DNA of 44,092 nucleotides, taken from IMG/VR virus record IMGVR_UViG_3300006802_000173, positions 1 to 44,092 of that record, one strand, 5' to 3'. A program made the translations under genes and the position numbers. The notes beneath the pieces were generated by a model. The model was given only the letters and a program-made list of their open reading frames with translations. It did not search any database and was not told the DNA's origin. Shown here piece after piece: positions 13,276 through 20,946 of this stretch (position 1 is the first letter of the stretch; each line of letters opens with the position of its first letter). The DNA comes from a virus.

Positions 13276-13485
13276 ATGGCCAATATCTCCTGTACGGATG
13301 CTGCATCGCTGATAGCTGAAGCGTGGGGTGCTTCGTGCAAGAGTCCGCGTGAGCGCAATCTGTTGGAGATTGGCCTACTTTGGGAAGCTGCTACTTTGGG
13401 TGGTTCGGCGGATATCACGGCGGATAGCACGGTGGTAACTGCTGACAGCACCATCATCACGGCGGACATGACGGAATTCATTTAA
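13276..13485 (+). CDS. Small structural protein sharing an N-terminal module with its neighbour
   Basis: The 69-residue protein repeats the N-terminal module of the preceding product (ISCTDAASLIAEA, CKSPRERNLLEIGLLWEA). It then has three tandem TAD turns (DITADSTVVTADSTIITADM). The same TAD pattern is found at residues about 63-80 of the nozzle-like protein encoded at 27426-29282. It looks like a minimal anchor plus beta repeat. It starts one base after the previous stop, so the two are coupled. Confidence 0.6.
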   Translation: MANISCTDAASLIAEAWGASCKSPRERNLLEIGLLWEAATLGGSADITADSTVVTADSTIITADMTEFI

Positions 13486-13494
13486 CAAAAGATT

Positions 13495-14880
13495 ATGTCA
13501 CAGCAAACGATCAATGTCGGTGCGGCTCCGAATGACGGAACGGGAACGCCGTTGCGTACGGCTTTCCAGTACTGCAACTCGAACTTTAGCGAGTTGTACA
13601 CGGCTACTGGGCCTAGTGGTAACAACATCACTGTCCCCGGAAACGCCTCCATCACCGGCGACCTGACGGTTGATACCTCGACGCTGAAGGTTGATAGCGC
13701 GAATGATCGTGTGGGTGTTGGGACGGCAAGTCCGACATCTATTCTGCACGTTCAAAAATCGCAAGATGCTGAAACTACACTTGTCGTTAATAACACGAAC
13801 TCTGGAACTAATGTTGGAGCTAGGTTTGATCTTCAGTCTAATGCTGCCAACTATTTGACCCTTGAATCATACGGTCAAAATGCTTCTGGAACCATTTTCG
13901 GAATCAATAAAGCTAAGTTAAATGTTGTTTTTGAAAACGCGCTAACCGCTAATTCAAGCGGTCTTGCAATCGGAACTTTATCGACTAATCCGCTGTATCT
14001 TTGCACTAACAACACGCTGAGGGCCACCCTCGACTCCTCCGGCAACCTCGGTCTCGGAACCGCGCCGCAGGCTTGGGATGGTAATTTTAAGGCAATGGAA
14101 TTGGGATATCCTAATTTCATCGCTGGAAACGCTGGAGCATATCGTGTTGATGTCGGTGTAAATGGGTATTTTAGCGGTGCTGGATACAAGTATGCTGCTA
14201 CTGGTGTTGCCGCTTCGTACTACAGTCAGTCGTCTGGTGCGCATAGGTGGTACAACGCCGCCTCCGGCACCGCTGGCAATGCGATCACCTTCACCCAGGC
14301 GATGACGCTGGATGCGAGTGGGAATCTTTCTATTGGTGCAACTTCTGTTGCGAATCAGGAGCGGCTTAATCTGACCAGCAGCAGAAATGTGTATGTTGGA
14401 CGATTCTTTAATTCTGCGTCGTCTGGCGGAAACTATGGTTTCCTAATCAACTACAGTGCTGCTGCTCCTAACAATGCTTCAAACGAGTTTCTTGCTTGTT
14501 CTGACAACGCTGCTTCTAGGCTGTTCCTGTATTCCAACGGTGGAATTGCGAATTATCAGTCGAACGATTCCAACCTATCTGACGAGCGCACAAAGACCGA
14601 TATCAAGCCACTTGGTTCTTATTGGAACAAGATCAAGGCGTTGGAGGTTGTCACGTTCAAGTACAAGGACCAGACGCACAGCGACAACAACATCGGTTTG
14701 ATCGCTCAGCAGGTTGAAGCAGTCGCTCCTGAATTGGTCGATGTTGATGGATTTGGAAATACTCCTGCTGACGGTGTTCCTTTCAAGACCATCTACACCA
14801 CCGATCTCTACCACGGTGCAATCAAAGCCTTGCAGGAAGCAATGACCCGTATCGAAGCTCTGGAAGCCAAACTCGCCTAA
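13495..14880 (+). CDS. Tail fibre with C-terminal S74 chaperone peptidase
   Basis: The 461-residue fibre opens with TINVGAAPNDGTGTPLRTAF and a FSELYTATG segment, a common fibre N-terminus. Beta repeats follow (GNASITGDLTV, RVGVGTASPTSILHVQKS, ATLDSSGNLGLGT). The C-terminal 100 residues are an intramolecular chaperone of endosialidase: SDERTKTDIKPL at residue 362, VVTFKYKD, NIGLIAQQVEAVAPELV and YHGAIKALQEAMTRIEALEAKL. This domain trimerises the fibre and then cuts itself off, normally just before the Ser of SDERTK. It is likely a receptor-binding or side fibre. Its place beside capsid rather than tail genes is notable. Confidence 0.88.
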   Translation: MSQQTINVGAAPNDGTGTPLRTAFQYCNSNFSELYTATGPSGNNITVPGNASITGDLTVDTSTLKVDSANDRVGVGTASPTSILHVQKSQDAETTLVVNNTNSGTNVGARFDLQSNAANYLTLESYGQNASGTIFGINKAKLNVVFENALTANSSGLAIGTLSTNPLYLCTNNTLRATLDSSGNLGLGTAPQAWDGNFKAMELGYPNFIAGNAGAYRVDVGVNGYFSGAGYKYAATGVAASYYSQSSGAHRWYNAASGTAGNAITFTQAMTLDASGNLSIGATSVANQERLNLTSSRNVYVGRFFNSASSGGNYGFLINYSAAAPNNASNEFLACSDNAASRLFLYSNGGIANYQSNDSNLSDERTKTDIKPLGSYWNKIKALEVVTFKYKDQTHSDNNIGLIAQQVEAVAPELVDVDGFGNTPADGVPFKTIYTTDLYHGAIKALQEAMTRIEALEAKLA

Positions 14881-14882
14881 TT

Positions 14883-15338
14883 ATGATTACCCCTCTCTGG
14901 AAAATCGAAACCCTGTGGGTCAAGCCTGTTGATGGCTCTCTGACCGATGTCGTCGTCACCGCCGCGTGGAGGTGTTCCGCTACGGATGGCCAGTACAGCG
15001 GATCTGTCTATGCCACGGTGAGCTTCCAAGCTCCTGCCGCTTCCGACTTCACTCCTTTCGAGGATCTGACGCAGGAACAGGTTCTTGGATGGGTCTGGAC
15101 CAATGGCGTGGACAAAGCCGCTGCCGAAGCCGCTGTGGCCCAGCAGATCGCTGATCAGGTTAATCCTCCGATCATCACTCCTCCGCTGCCGTGGGGCGAC
15201 GCTGTTGTCGATGGCACCACCATCCAGGCTCCGGTGATCGCTCCTCCCGCGCCGGATCTGAGCCAGCCGCCGCTTCCCGCCGGTGTTGTCATTGATCCGG
15301 TGACTGGCTCGCCTGTCTTGCAGGACGCTTCTGCCTGA
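14883..15338 (+). CDS. Virion-associated hypothetical protein (W-K-I-E N-terminus, Pro-rich tail)
   Basis: The 151-residue protein starts TPLWKIETLWVKPVDGSLTD and runs through a beta region (VVVTAAWRCSATDGQYSG, YATVSFQ). A helix (LTQEQVLGWVWTNGVDKAA) and a Pro-rich tail follow. This pattern matches small proteins found next to fibre genes in many marine and freshwater phages; their role is unknown. It begins two bases after the fibre stop, so it may be a fibre partner or assembly factor. Confidence 0.6.
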   Translation: MITPLWKIETLWVKPVDGSLTDVVVTAAWRCSATDGQYSGSVYATVSFQAPAASDFTPFEDLTQEQVLGWVWTNGVDKAAAEAAVAQQIADQVNPPIITPPLPWGDAVVDGTTIQAPVIAPPAPDLSQPPLPAGVVIDPVTGSPVLQDASA

Positions 15339-15354
15339 CATACGCTGATCGCGC

Positions 15355-15507
15355 ATGATCAATATCGAACTCACCATCGAACAAGCGCAGCAACTGGCTC
15401 AACTCATCGAAATCGCTATCAAAGCAGGGGGAATTCCGAACGCTCGCGTTGGCGTTCCTCTCTTTGAGAAAATCGAGGAAGCAGTTAAGAAATCAGCCGG
15501 TCAATGA
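15355..15507 (+). CDS. Small hypothetical protein (50 residues) ahead of the lysis genes
   Basis: The ORF from ATG 15355 encodes a helical acidic product (INIELTIEQAQQLAQLIEIA, then GGIPNARVGVPLFEKIEEAV). Its TGA overlaps the next ATG (ATGA), which supports translation. No domain is recognised. The position suggests a link with the lysis cassette. Confidence 0.6.
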   Translation: MINIELTIEQAQQLAQLIEIAIKAGGIPNARVGVPLFEKIEEAVKKSAGQ

Positions 15508-15713
15508 GTGACGACCAACAGCACAACCTGGAACTTCGTATCGTGAGATTGGAAACCATCATTGGAGACGCAGATGCGGGCATGGTGGCCGACATTCACG
15601 GTATCAAGGCGCAGATCGATAACCTTCGAGCTTTCCAATGGAAGCTCTTTGGTGCGTTCAGCGTGATTCCTGTTGTGGCCCAGTTGATCATTCAGGTAAT
15701 GTTCAAGCGATGA
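15504..15713 (+). CDS. Small membrane protein, XhlA-like lysis accessory
   Basis: The 69-residue protein has an acidic start (SDDQQHNLELRIVRLETIIG), a helical linker, and one C-terminal transmembrane helix (LFGAFSVIPVVAQLIIQVMF) ending KR. A coiled coil followed by a single membrane anchor is the layout of XhlA-type holin partners. It overlaps the following holin by ATGA. The likely role is to assist holin function at the inner membrane. Confidence 0.62.
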   Translation: MSDDQQHNLELRIVRLETIIGDADAGMVADIHGIKAQIDNLRAFQWKLFGAFSVIPVVAQLIIQVMFKR

Positions 15714-15889
15714 ATCCGAATATCGCCTCACTCATCCGCCACATCCTCACGGCTGCTGGCGGTTTCCTTGTCGCCAAGGGTCTCGCTTCCGCCGATCAGG
15801 TGGGAGAGTTTGCTGGTGCGATTGCCACGATTGTTGGCATCGGCTGGTCCATTAAGAAGAACGCCGGTGGGGAAAAGAAGGCCGAGTAA
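15710..15889 (+). CDS. Holin (class II-like)
   Basis: From ATG 15710, which overlaps the previous stop, the 59-residue protein has two short hydrophobic helices: ASLIRHILTAAGGFLVAKGL and FAGAIATIVGIGWSI. An SADQVGE turn separates them and a Lys-rich C-terminus (KKNAGGEKKAE) follows. This resembles short two-span phage holins. It would form inner-membrane lesions that release the endolysin encoded at 5943-6302. The upstream in-frame ATG at 15638 is inside the preceding gene and is not used here. Confidence 0.75.
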   Translation: MNPNIASLIRHILTAAGGFLVAKGLASADQVGEFAGAIATIVGIGWSIKKNAGGEKKAE

Positions 15890-15893
15890 TCGG

Positions 15894-16043
15894 ATGTTCA
15901 ACTTCCTTGCCGAGTTCGCCATGAAGCTGATTGTTTGGCTTCATGGCATTTTTTCTGCCGATAAAACGAGTGAAGACGCTAAGAAACAACCTGCTCTCAA
16001 GCGCGATCTGCTTGATCGCATTGACCGGATGCACGACAAGTAG
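15894..16043 (+). CDS. Small membrane-anchored lysis protein overlapping the lipoprotein gene
   Basis: The 49-residue product has a hydrophobic N-terminal anchor (MFNFLAEFAMKLIVWLHGIF) and a charged helical tail (KKQPALKRDLLDRIDRMHDK). The next gene, a lipoprotein, starts inside it in another frame, an arrangement like Rz/Rz1 spanins. However, it is far shorter than usual inner-membrane spanins, so it may be a reduced partner or something else. It follows the holin by four bases. Confidence 0.5.
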   Translation: MFNFLAEFAMKLIVWLHGIFSADKTSEDAKKQPALKRDLLDRIDRMHDK

Positions 16044-16191
16044 GGTGATTTACGTCCCCCACGGTGAACCGGTACGCCTTGCTGAGAGCGTGAAGGCCAA
16101 GGTTTGGGTTGTTGACGCGAGCGGCAAAACCGTGCGTAGTAACAACCGCATCACCATCCATGAAGGCTGGTATGCTCTGCCAAAGGATTGA
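15970..16191 (+). CDS. Outer-membrane lipoprotein, o-spanin candidate
   Basis: From GTG 15970 the 73-residue protein has a signal peptide with a lipobox: MKTLRNNLLSSAICLIALTG followed by Cys21. After processing, the mature part (VIYVPHGEPVRLAESVKAKV, WVVDASGKTV, IHEGWYALPKD) is a small beta protein. I have seen the YVPHGEPVRL pattern in phage lysis regions. It overlaps the preceding membrane-protein gene in a different frame. It would sit in the outer membrane and could help disrupt it at lysis. This implies a Gram-negative host. An upstream ATG at 15931 would bury the signal peptide. Confidence 0.65.
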   Translation: MKTLRNNLLSSAICLIALTGCTTSRVIYVPHGEPVRLAESVKAKVWVVDASGKTVRSNNRITIHEGWYALPKD

Positions 16192-16353
16192 ATGAGCGCA
16201 AACGCCCCATACAAAGGAGTATCGCAATCGCCCGCTTCCGGGTCTGGTCCGTACAGGAAAACACCGGCTCCGATTCCTCAGAAGCCGGTGTATAATCCGC
16301 CTACTGTTCCTAGCGGTTCAGGTCCGTATGGATCTGGACCCTATCGCAAGTGA
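16192..16353 (+). CDS. Short Pro/Gly/Tyr-rich protein with GSGPYRK repeats
   Basis: The 53-residue ORF begins directly after the lipoprotein stop and ends one base before the stop codon of the convergent scaffold gene. It contains GSGPYRK (17-23), GSGPY (42-46) and GSGPYRK (47-53), with a Pro-rich centre. It is expected to be disordered. Such a peptide could be a flexible linker or binding peptide; no homology is claimed. Whether it is expressed is uncertain, but the exact end-to-end packing suggests it is. Confidence 0.45.
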   Translation: MSANAPYKGVSQSPASGSGPYRKTPAPIPQKPVYNPPTVPSGSGPYGSGPYRK

Positions 16354-17550
16354 TCAGCGACCAAGCGATTTCATCACGTTGGCGATGAAATCCTGAGAGT
16401 TCGGATTCGCGCTGTTCGCGGAAGCGGGGCGCGAATTTCCTTTTGAGGAGGACGAGACTCCAGGTTCGGCACCGCGATACTTCGCCAGTTCAGATTGGAG
16501 CCGCTTGTTCACCTCGACCTGAGCATAGAGAAGCTCGCGATACTTCGGCGCAGCAGCGGCCCAAAGAGCAGCCTTGGCAAGGTCTTCCTCGCTGTTCTCG
16601 CCATTGAAAATCTGGCGGGCCAAGTCCATGCGCTGCGTGAGTTCGCTGTTCCACTCCTCGTCATTCTCGCGAGGCTCAAAAATCTCAAGGGCGCGAGCGT
16701 TCTCGGAAACCTTGCTCCAAGTCTTATTAGCCTCCTCTAGCGCGGCCTTCGTGTTCGTCGATTCATCCTGCTGATACTTGGAGATGATCGACTCGTAATC
16801 GCTCTTAGCTTCAGCGATCTCGGAAGCGCGTTCGCCCTGAATCTCCTCATGCTTGACGATCAATGCGCCCAGCTTGGCCTTCTTGGACGGCGAAAGCTGA
16901 TCGACGATGTCATCGATCTGGGAGTTCCGATAATCGCTCTCGGGAGCCTTCAAGAGCGATACGAGACGGTCGCCATCGCTGCCAACGAGTCCTTTGACCG
17001 ACTCGAACACATTGTTGATGCGACCCTCGTACTTCTTGACGAACTCAGGATGACGCTCGATGTCGAGCAATCGAAGACGCTCGGAAAGAGCTTCGCGCTC
17101 TTCGCTCAACGACTTGAGCTTGGTCTCGTAATCTTCGGAAGGATTCTTGGAAGACTTGATTTCCTCTAGCTGCTTGGCGAGTGCAGCCTTCTCTTCCTTG
17201 ATCTTTCGGAAGGCTTCAGCGGCTTTTGTACTCTTGATCGTCTCGGGGATGTCAGCGTCAACATCACCGGAAACATCTTCGGATTTAGCCGGTTTGGTGA
17301 ACATCAACTCGATGTCCTTCTCGGCGCGAGTCTTAGCGGTAGGCTTCTCAGCTTTCGGTTGAGTCTGCTTCTCCTGCTTCTGCTGAGGAGGAGGACTGGC
17401 CTTCTCCTTCTTCAGATCGGCTTCGGTCACCTGCTCGGCAACGCCTTCGTCGTTTGCGCCCATCTTATTGAACGCATCGAGAATCGAGTTCCCGAAATCA
17501 GGAGTTTCGCCGCCATTGACAATCGGACTGTTCAGTTGATCTCCATCCAT
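16354..17550 (-). CDS. Scaffold protein
   Basis: The 398-residue, highly charged protein lacks hydrophobic core segments. It has a disordered N-terminus (SPPPQQKQEKQTQPKAEKP), two long coiled-coil regions (about residues 110-165, KIKEEKAALAKQLEEIKS and LKSLSEEREALSERLRLL, and about 320-355), and a basic Ser/Asn-rich C-terminus ending SQDFIANVMKSLGR. This is the usual form of podovirus scaffolds, whose C-terminal helix binds the capsid protein. It is the last gene of the terminase-portal operon. The capsid gene it should serve is on the opposite strand, so the two come from converging transcripts. Confidence 0.78.
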   Translation of the reverse strand: MDGDQLNSPIVNGGETPDFGNSILDAFNKMGANDEGVAEQVTEADLKKEKASPPPQQKQEKQTQPKAEKPTAKTRAEKDIELMFTKPAKSEDVSGDVDADIPETIKSTKAAEAFRKIKEEKAALAKQLEEIKSSKNPSEDYETKLKSLSEEREALSERLRLLDIERHPEFVKKYEGRINNVFESVKGLVGSDGDRLVSLLKAPESDYRNSQIDDIVDQLSPSKKAKLGALIVKHEEIQGERASEIAEAKSDYESIISKYQQDESTNTKAALEEANKTWSKVSENARALEIFEPRENDEEWNSELTQRMDLARQIFNGENSEEDLAKAALWAAAAPKYRELLYAQVEVNKRLQSELAKYRGAEPGVSSSSKGNSRPASANSANPNSQDFIANVMKSLGR

Positions 17551-17562
17551 ATTTGTTATTGG

Positions 17563-17886
17563 TTAATACTGTTTTTCAAACGTCGCTTCAGGTTCGCTGA
17601 CAACTTGATTTGCTGCCAATTTGCGAAGGTTTTCAAGACAATGCGCGTAACCAGCGGTTACACCAGCGGCAAACACGATATCTGATTCCTTGGCGTTATG
17701 CCCAGGCATTGGGACCGGAATTGATTCGGACACAATCCGCAATGCCATGCGGACAATCGGGTTGGCCAACAGCTTCGCCAGTTCAGCTTGCTGACCGTCA
17801 GAGATCCATTGGGAGAGATTGATCTCCGGTAGGTTCATCAAGTCCTTCGGATCGCTCTTCGTTGAGCCTTTCAACCATTTGATCAT
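17563..17886 (-). CDS. Small hypothetical protein between glycan genes and scaffold
   Basis: The 107-residue protein has a short basic start, then a helical core (LAKLLANPIVRMALRIVSES, DIVFAAGVTAGYAHCLENLRKL). Its first 89 bases overlap the 3' end of the GH130-like gene, and its stop lies 12 bases before the scaffold start. Position suggests a head-assembly helper, but no family is recognised. A start at the internal ATG 17838 would shorten the overlap. Confidence 0.6.
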   Translation of the reverse strand: MIKWLKGSTKSDPKDLMNLPEINLSQWISDGQQAELAKLLANPIVRMALRIVSESIPVPMPGHNAKESDIVFAAGVTAGYAHCLENLRKLAANQVVSEPEATFEKQY

Positions 17887-19165
17887 GCTTAGTCTTTTTG
17901 TTTCGTTTCTTGTGTAACTTAGGAATCGGATCGATCACATCGCCAAAACGCGGAGGACGCTCCGCATTGACGACATCGCGCTTCGGTCGAATCACTTTCG
18001 TGATCTCAAGCAGGTCCGCATACGGAATACGGATGTAACCACAGTCCACATCGTTGATGCCATAGACGACTACCACTTGAGACTTATTAGAGTCGTAAAA
18101 GGCACCGCATGGGAACACGACAGCGGGTAATCCGGGCCACCAATCCTGCTGGTTCGTGCCAGTGAGGATCGGCATCGATGTCATGCGAACGATGCGGAAC
18201 GGAGCCTTCGCCTCGAAAGCATACGCGCCCATGTAATAGCGACGCTTGTTCGCGATCCAAGGGAGCGATGAGTGGAAGAAAGTCCAATACATTCCGTCGA
18301 TGAGGATCGGATTGGTGCCACCTCGAACTTCACCGAACTTGTAGAATGGATTGAACTCGTCCGTCTCGTATTCCTCCTCTTTCTCAAGACGCCCATTAAA
18401 GCGTATTACACGGTGCGGATTGGCCGAATACACCATGTGTGGCGCATTATCGTGGACGAACCATAGCCAGTTCTTCTCATGGCCATCGTTCACCATCGCC
18501 TGGGCGTTGTTGTTTCCGTGAAGCGGATCGAACCGAGCGACGTTCAGGAACTGCTTATCGAGCAGGAACATCGCCTGATGCGCGTAGCTCTTGAACGGGA
18601 TGAACGTGCAGCAGCTTAGTCCGTATTTGTCGCCAAATCGCACCACGCGAGGATCTTCAAACTGCTCATTCGGATAGTGCGATTGAAGCGTGAGAAGAGC
18701 CTTCTTGGTGGCCCGCAGATCACGGGAAAGCTCGAAGACAACGATGTCGTTCTTCTCCATGTAAACATCTTCATCTTTCTCGCGCTTGTTACGGCAGCGA
18801 CGGGCGAAAAATGTGATTCGTCCATCTGCTTCTTGGATGATGGCCGGGTTGAAGTAGTAGGTGCCTGTCTCTTGCGGCAGGACAATTTTGCCTACCTCCC
18901 AATCGACCTGATCCTTTAGTAGTGGGACATCGTTCTTTGCGTAGCTCATCAGGAATTCCGCTGCGAATTTGGTTTCGTCGTAGAGGGCCAGCCAGTGATC
19001 ACGCTCTTCGCGGATCTCGGTCAGGTGTTCCTCATGTTCTTTGGTTCTTATCTCCAGCGTCTTACGCAGGTCTTCGATCTGGAGCATAAGGTCCGCAGGA
19101 CCATCTCCTCCGTTTGCGAACCTGCGAAGTGCTTTGAGACTGATTTCACGGATGATATCTCTCAT
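17798..19165 (-). CDS. GH130-like beta-propeller glycan enzyme with N-terminal coiled coil
   Basis: The 455-residue protein has a coiled-coil N-terminus (about residues 26-62, LQIEDLRKTLEIRTKEHEEH). A five-bladed-propeller pattern like glycoside hydrolase/phosphorylase family 130 follows: YFNPAIIQ (104-111), FEDPRVVRFGDKYGLSCC (169-186) with the Asp of EDPR at the catalytic position, RGGTNPILIDGMYWTFFHSS (281-300), and VVVYGINDVDCGYIRI near the C-terminus. Family 130 enzymes act on mannosides by phosphorolysis or hydrolysis. The C-terminus is basic and disordered. It closes the glycan cluster and overlaps both neighbours. It may trim or transfer a sugar on a virion or host glycan. Activity is inferred only. 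Confidence 0.6.
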   Translation of the reverse strand: MRDIIREISLKALRRFANGGDGPADLMLQIEDLRKTLEIRTKEHEEHLTEIREERDHWLALYDETKFAAEFLMSYAKNDVPLLKDQVDWEVGKIVLPQETGTYYFNPAIIQEADGRITFFARRCRNKREKDEDVYMEKNDIVVFELSRDLRATKKALLTLQSHYPNEQFEDPRVVRFGDKYGLSCCTFIPFKSYAHQAMFLLDKQFLNVARFDPLHGNNNAQAMVNDGHEKNWLWFVHDNAPHMVYSANPHRVIRFNGRLEKEEEYETDEFNPFYKFGEVRGGTNPILIDGMYWTFFHSSLPWIANKRRYYMGAYAFEAKAPFRIVRMTSMPILTGTNQQDWWPGLPAVVFPCGAFYDSNKSQVVVVYGINDVDCGYIRIPYADLLEITKVIRPKRDVVNAERPPRFGDVIDPIPKLHKKRNKKTKHDQMVERLNEERSEGLDEPTGDQSLPMDL

Positions 19166-19785
19166 CGTTTTTTGTACACACGGGTTTTTCCGTTCTCAAG
19201 ATACGTCACATGATCATACTTAAACTTCGCCAACTCCTGAACGAGCTTCATGGTGTCCCAGTTTGCATCGTCCATGATGAAGTAACCGCCTGATTTGATG
19301 CAGGGAGTCCATGCAACCAGATCACGGCATGAATCCCATTCTGTATGCGCTCCATCCAAATGCAGGATATCAACGCGTCCGTTTGCGAACCTAGCGGACG
19401 CCTCAAGAGAAGTCTGGCGATAGACGGTTAGATTCTTATCGAGATCCAAGTTTTTGAAGTCGCGCAGAAACTTGCTGTAGATCGAGTCCAACTGCCACTG
19501 CTTCTCGCTAAGATTCTGGTTGTAACCATTCTCAGACATCGCGTCTTCGCTCCACGGATCAACCGCAAACACCGCGCACTGATGCGTGTAGGAAGCAGCA
19601 CAGAAGCTGGCCAAGCTCAAGCCTTTCCAAACGCCAACTTCTACGACGATGTTCGGCTTCTCTTGAAGAACTAAATCGTAGAGATAGCGGCTCTTTTCTT
19701 CATAGGTCCATCCCTCAAGATGCTCTCTTGCGGCAATTACTTTGTCCCAGTTATCAGGCATATGAGAATGTGCTTTGATCTCCAT
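19162..19785 (-). CDS. Class I SAM-dependent methyltransferase (type 24-like)
   Basis: From ATG 19785 the 207-residue protein has the AdoMet-binding loop IVVEVGVWKG (residues 46-55), the acidic strand end AVFAVDPWSED, the motif VDILHLDGAHTEWDSCRDL and GGYFIMDDANWD near the C-terminus. This order is typical of the Methyltransf_24 group that O-methylates sugars and related small groups. It overlaps the GT25 gene by 32 bases upstream and the GH130-like gene by ATGA downstream. Within this cluster it most likely methylates a sugar. The frame upstream of 19785 lies inside the GT25 gene and is not used. Confidence 0.8.
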   Translation of the reverse strand: MEIKAHSHMPDNWDKVIAAREHLEGWTYEEKSRYLYDLVLQEKPNIVVEVGVWKGLSLASFCAASYTHQCAVFAVDPWSEDAMSENGYNQNLSEKQWQLDSIYSKFLRDFKNLDLDKNLTVYRQTSLEASARFANGRVDILHLDGAHTEWDSCRDLVAWTPCIKSGGYFIMDDANWDTMKLVQELAKFKYDHVTYLENGKTRVYKKR

Positions 19786-20389
19786 TTTGAACCGCCAAAG
19801 GTGGAAACAGGCAGTAATGAACCATAGTCGGGAGACTCTTCTTCTGGAGTTGAATGTCGATTGGCGCGTACATCCGCTCGTTCGTTTCAATCAAGTGTCT
19901 AAGTGATGATTTCTTGATCAGATAAGCGTGGGTACAGAGTGGCGCGATTCCAGAGTATATGATTCCTGGTCGAACTTCCGTGTAATCCTTGCGAAGGCAG
20001 CAGTGGCCAACAAAGACAAACTCCCAGTCTTCAGGAAGGCGTGACATCATCTCGGTCAGTTTTTCCTTGAAACCGTCACAAAGCTGAACGTCATCTTCGA
20101 CGATCAGGAAATAGTCGTCTGGCAGGTACTCGGCAATCCTCCAGATCACATAATGTGAAAGAGAACACCCAAGAACTGGTTGGCTAATCTTGTACGGAGG
20201 GCCGTCCTCTGGAAGCCAGTTTGGCTTATCGTCAAGATAAGCCAATTTGGTTTTCAAACCCATCTTTGATGCATGAATCGCATCGAATAGATGGAACTCG
20301 ATACCGTGATCTCGCAGGTGTTTTGCGACCTTTTCGCGTCGGTCAGCAGCAGCTTTCAGTGAAACACAGAATGTAGTGGGAAATTTCAT
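19754..20389 (-). CDS. Glycosyltransferase family 25-like protein
   Basis: The 211-residue protein has the family 25 layout: the N-terminal strand FCVSLKAAADRREKV, LGCSLSHYVIW (73-83), the metal/nucleotide-binding acidic motif FLIVEDDVQL (94-103) and a later HAYLIKKSSLRHL. Family 25 enzymes often add galactose in lipopolysaccharide or glycoprotein synthesis. It is ATGA-coupled to the methyltransferase upstream. There is no membrane segment, so it acts in the cytoplasm. Substrate unknown; a virion protein or an O-antigen precursor are both possible. Confidence 0.85.
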   Translation of the reverse strand: MKFPTTFCVSLKAAADRREKVAKHLRDHGIEFHLFDAIHASKMGLKTKLAYLDDKPNWLPEDGPPYKISQPVLGCSLSHYVIWRIAEYLPDDYFLIVEDDVQLCDGFKEKLTEMMSRLPEDWEFVFVGHCCLRKDYTEVRPGIIYSGIAPLCTHAYLIKKSSLRHLIETNERMYAPIDIQLQKKSLPTMVHYCLFPPLAVQNGDQSTFSYA

Positions 20390-20946
20390 CCAATCAGAAT
20401 TGCAGACTTATTGAATCCACCGATATTGAACATTTGAACTAGCTTCGATTTTGGCCAGTAAATTGCGTTAAACGGACGATAACCACCGGGATTAATGTCT
20501 TGGTTTGAATCGCAGTGATCGTTGACTATCAGGACTTTTTTATGCTTGGTCGCGGCATAAAGAATCCTGTCGCAATCCGCATTTGGAAGATGTTGAAGAA
20601 CATCTTTGATGTGAACGAAATCAAAGATTTCTTTGACAGATTCAATCCCGTTTACCGATATGTCTGTTCCAATCGGTGCGCGAGCTTTAGCAAGTTCAAC
20701 GGCTTTTTCGCTGGCATCGATACCTTTGTATTTGATTCCGACCAAATCTAGCTGACTGGTGAGTTGCCAATCGCCACAACCAACGTCGAGAAACGACGTT
20801 GCGCCAAGTGATCGGATCAAATTGTTGAGAAATCCAACGTACTCAACCGTGTTTGATTTGAATGATCCTGGGCCAGATCCGCCGTTCCACTTATCTTTGA
20901 TGTAGATGTCATCAAAGATATTTTGAAGCGTGTTCGCAGTAGACAT
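20386..20946 (-). CDS. Class I SAM-dependent methyltransferase
   Basis: The 186-residue protein carries the canonical AdoMet loop SFLDVGCGDW (51-60), the acidic residue after strand two in YKGIDASEKAVELAK (73-87), and the motif FDFVHIKDVLQHLPNAD, closely resembling small-molecule methyltransferases. It overlaps the upstream glycosyltransferase by 35 bases and the next one by ATGA. With its neighbours it probably decorates a glycan. The C-terminal substrate cap is short. Confidence 0.85.
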   Translation of the reverse strand: MSTANTLQNIFDDIYIKDKWNGGSGPGSFKSNTVEYVGFLNNLIRSLGATSFLDVGCGDWQLTSQLDLVGIKYKGIDASEKAVELAKARAPIGTDISVNGIESVKEIFDFVHIKDVLQHLPNADCDRILYAATKHKKVLIVNDHCDSNQDINPGGYRPFNAIYWPKSKLVQMFNIGGFNKSAILIG

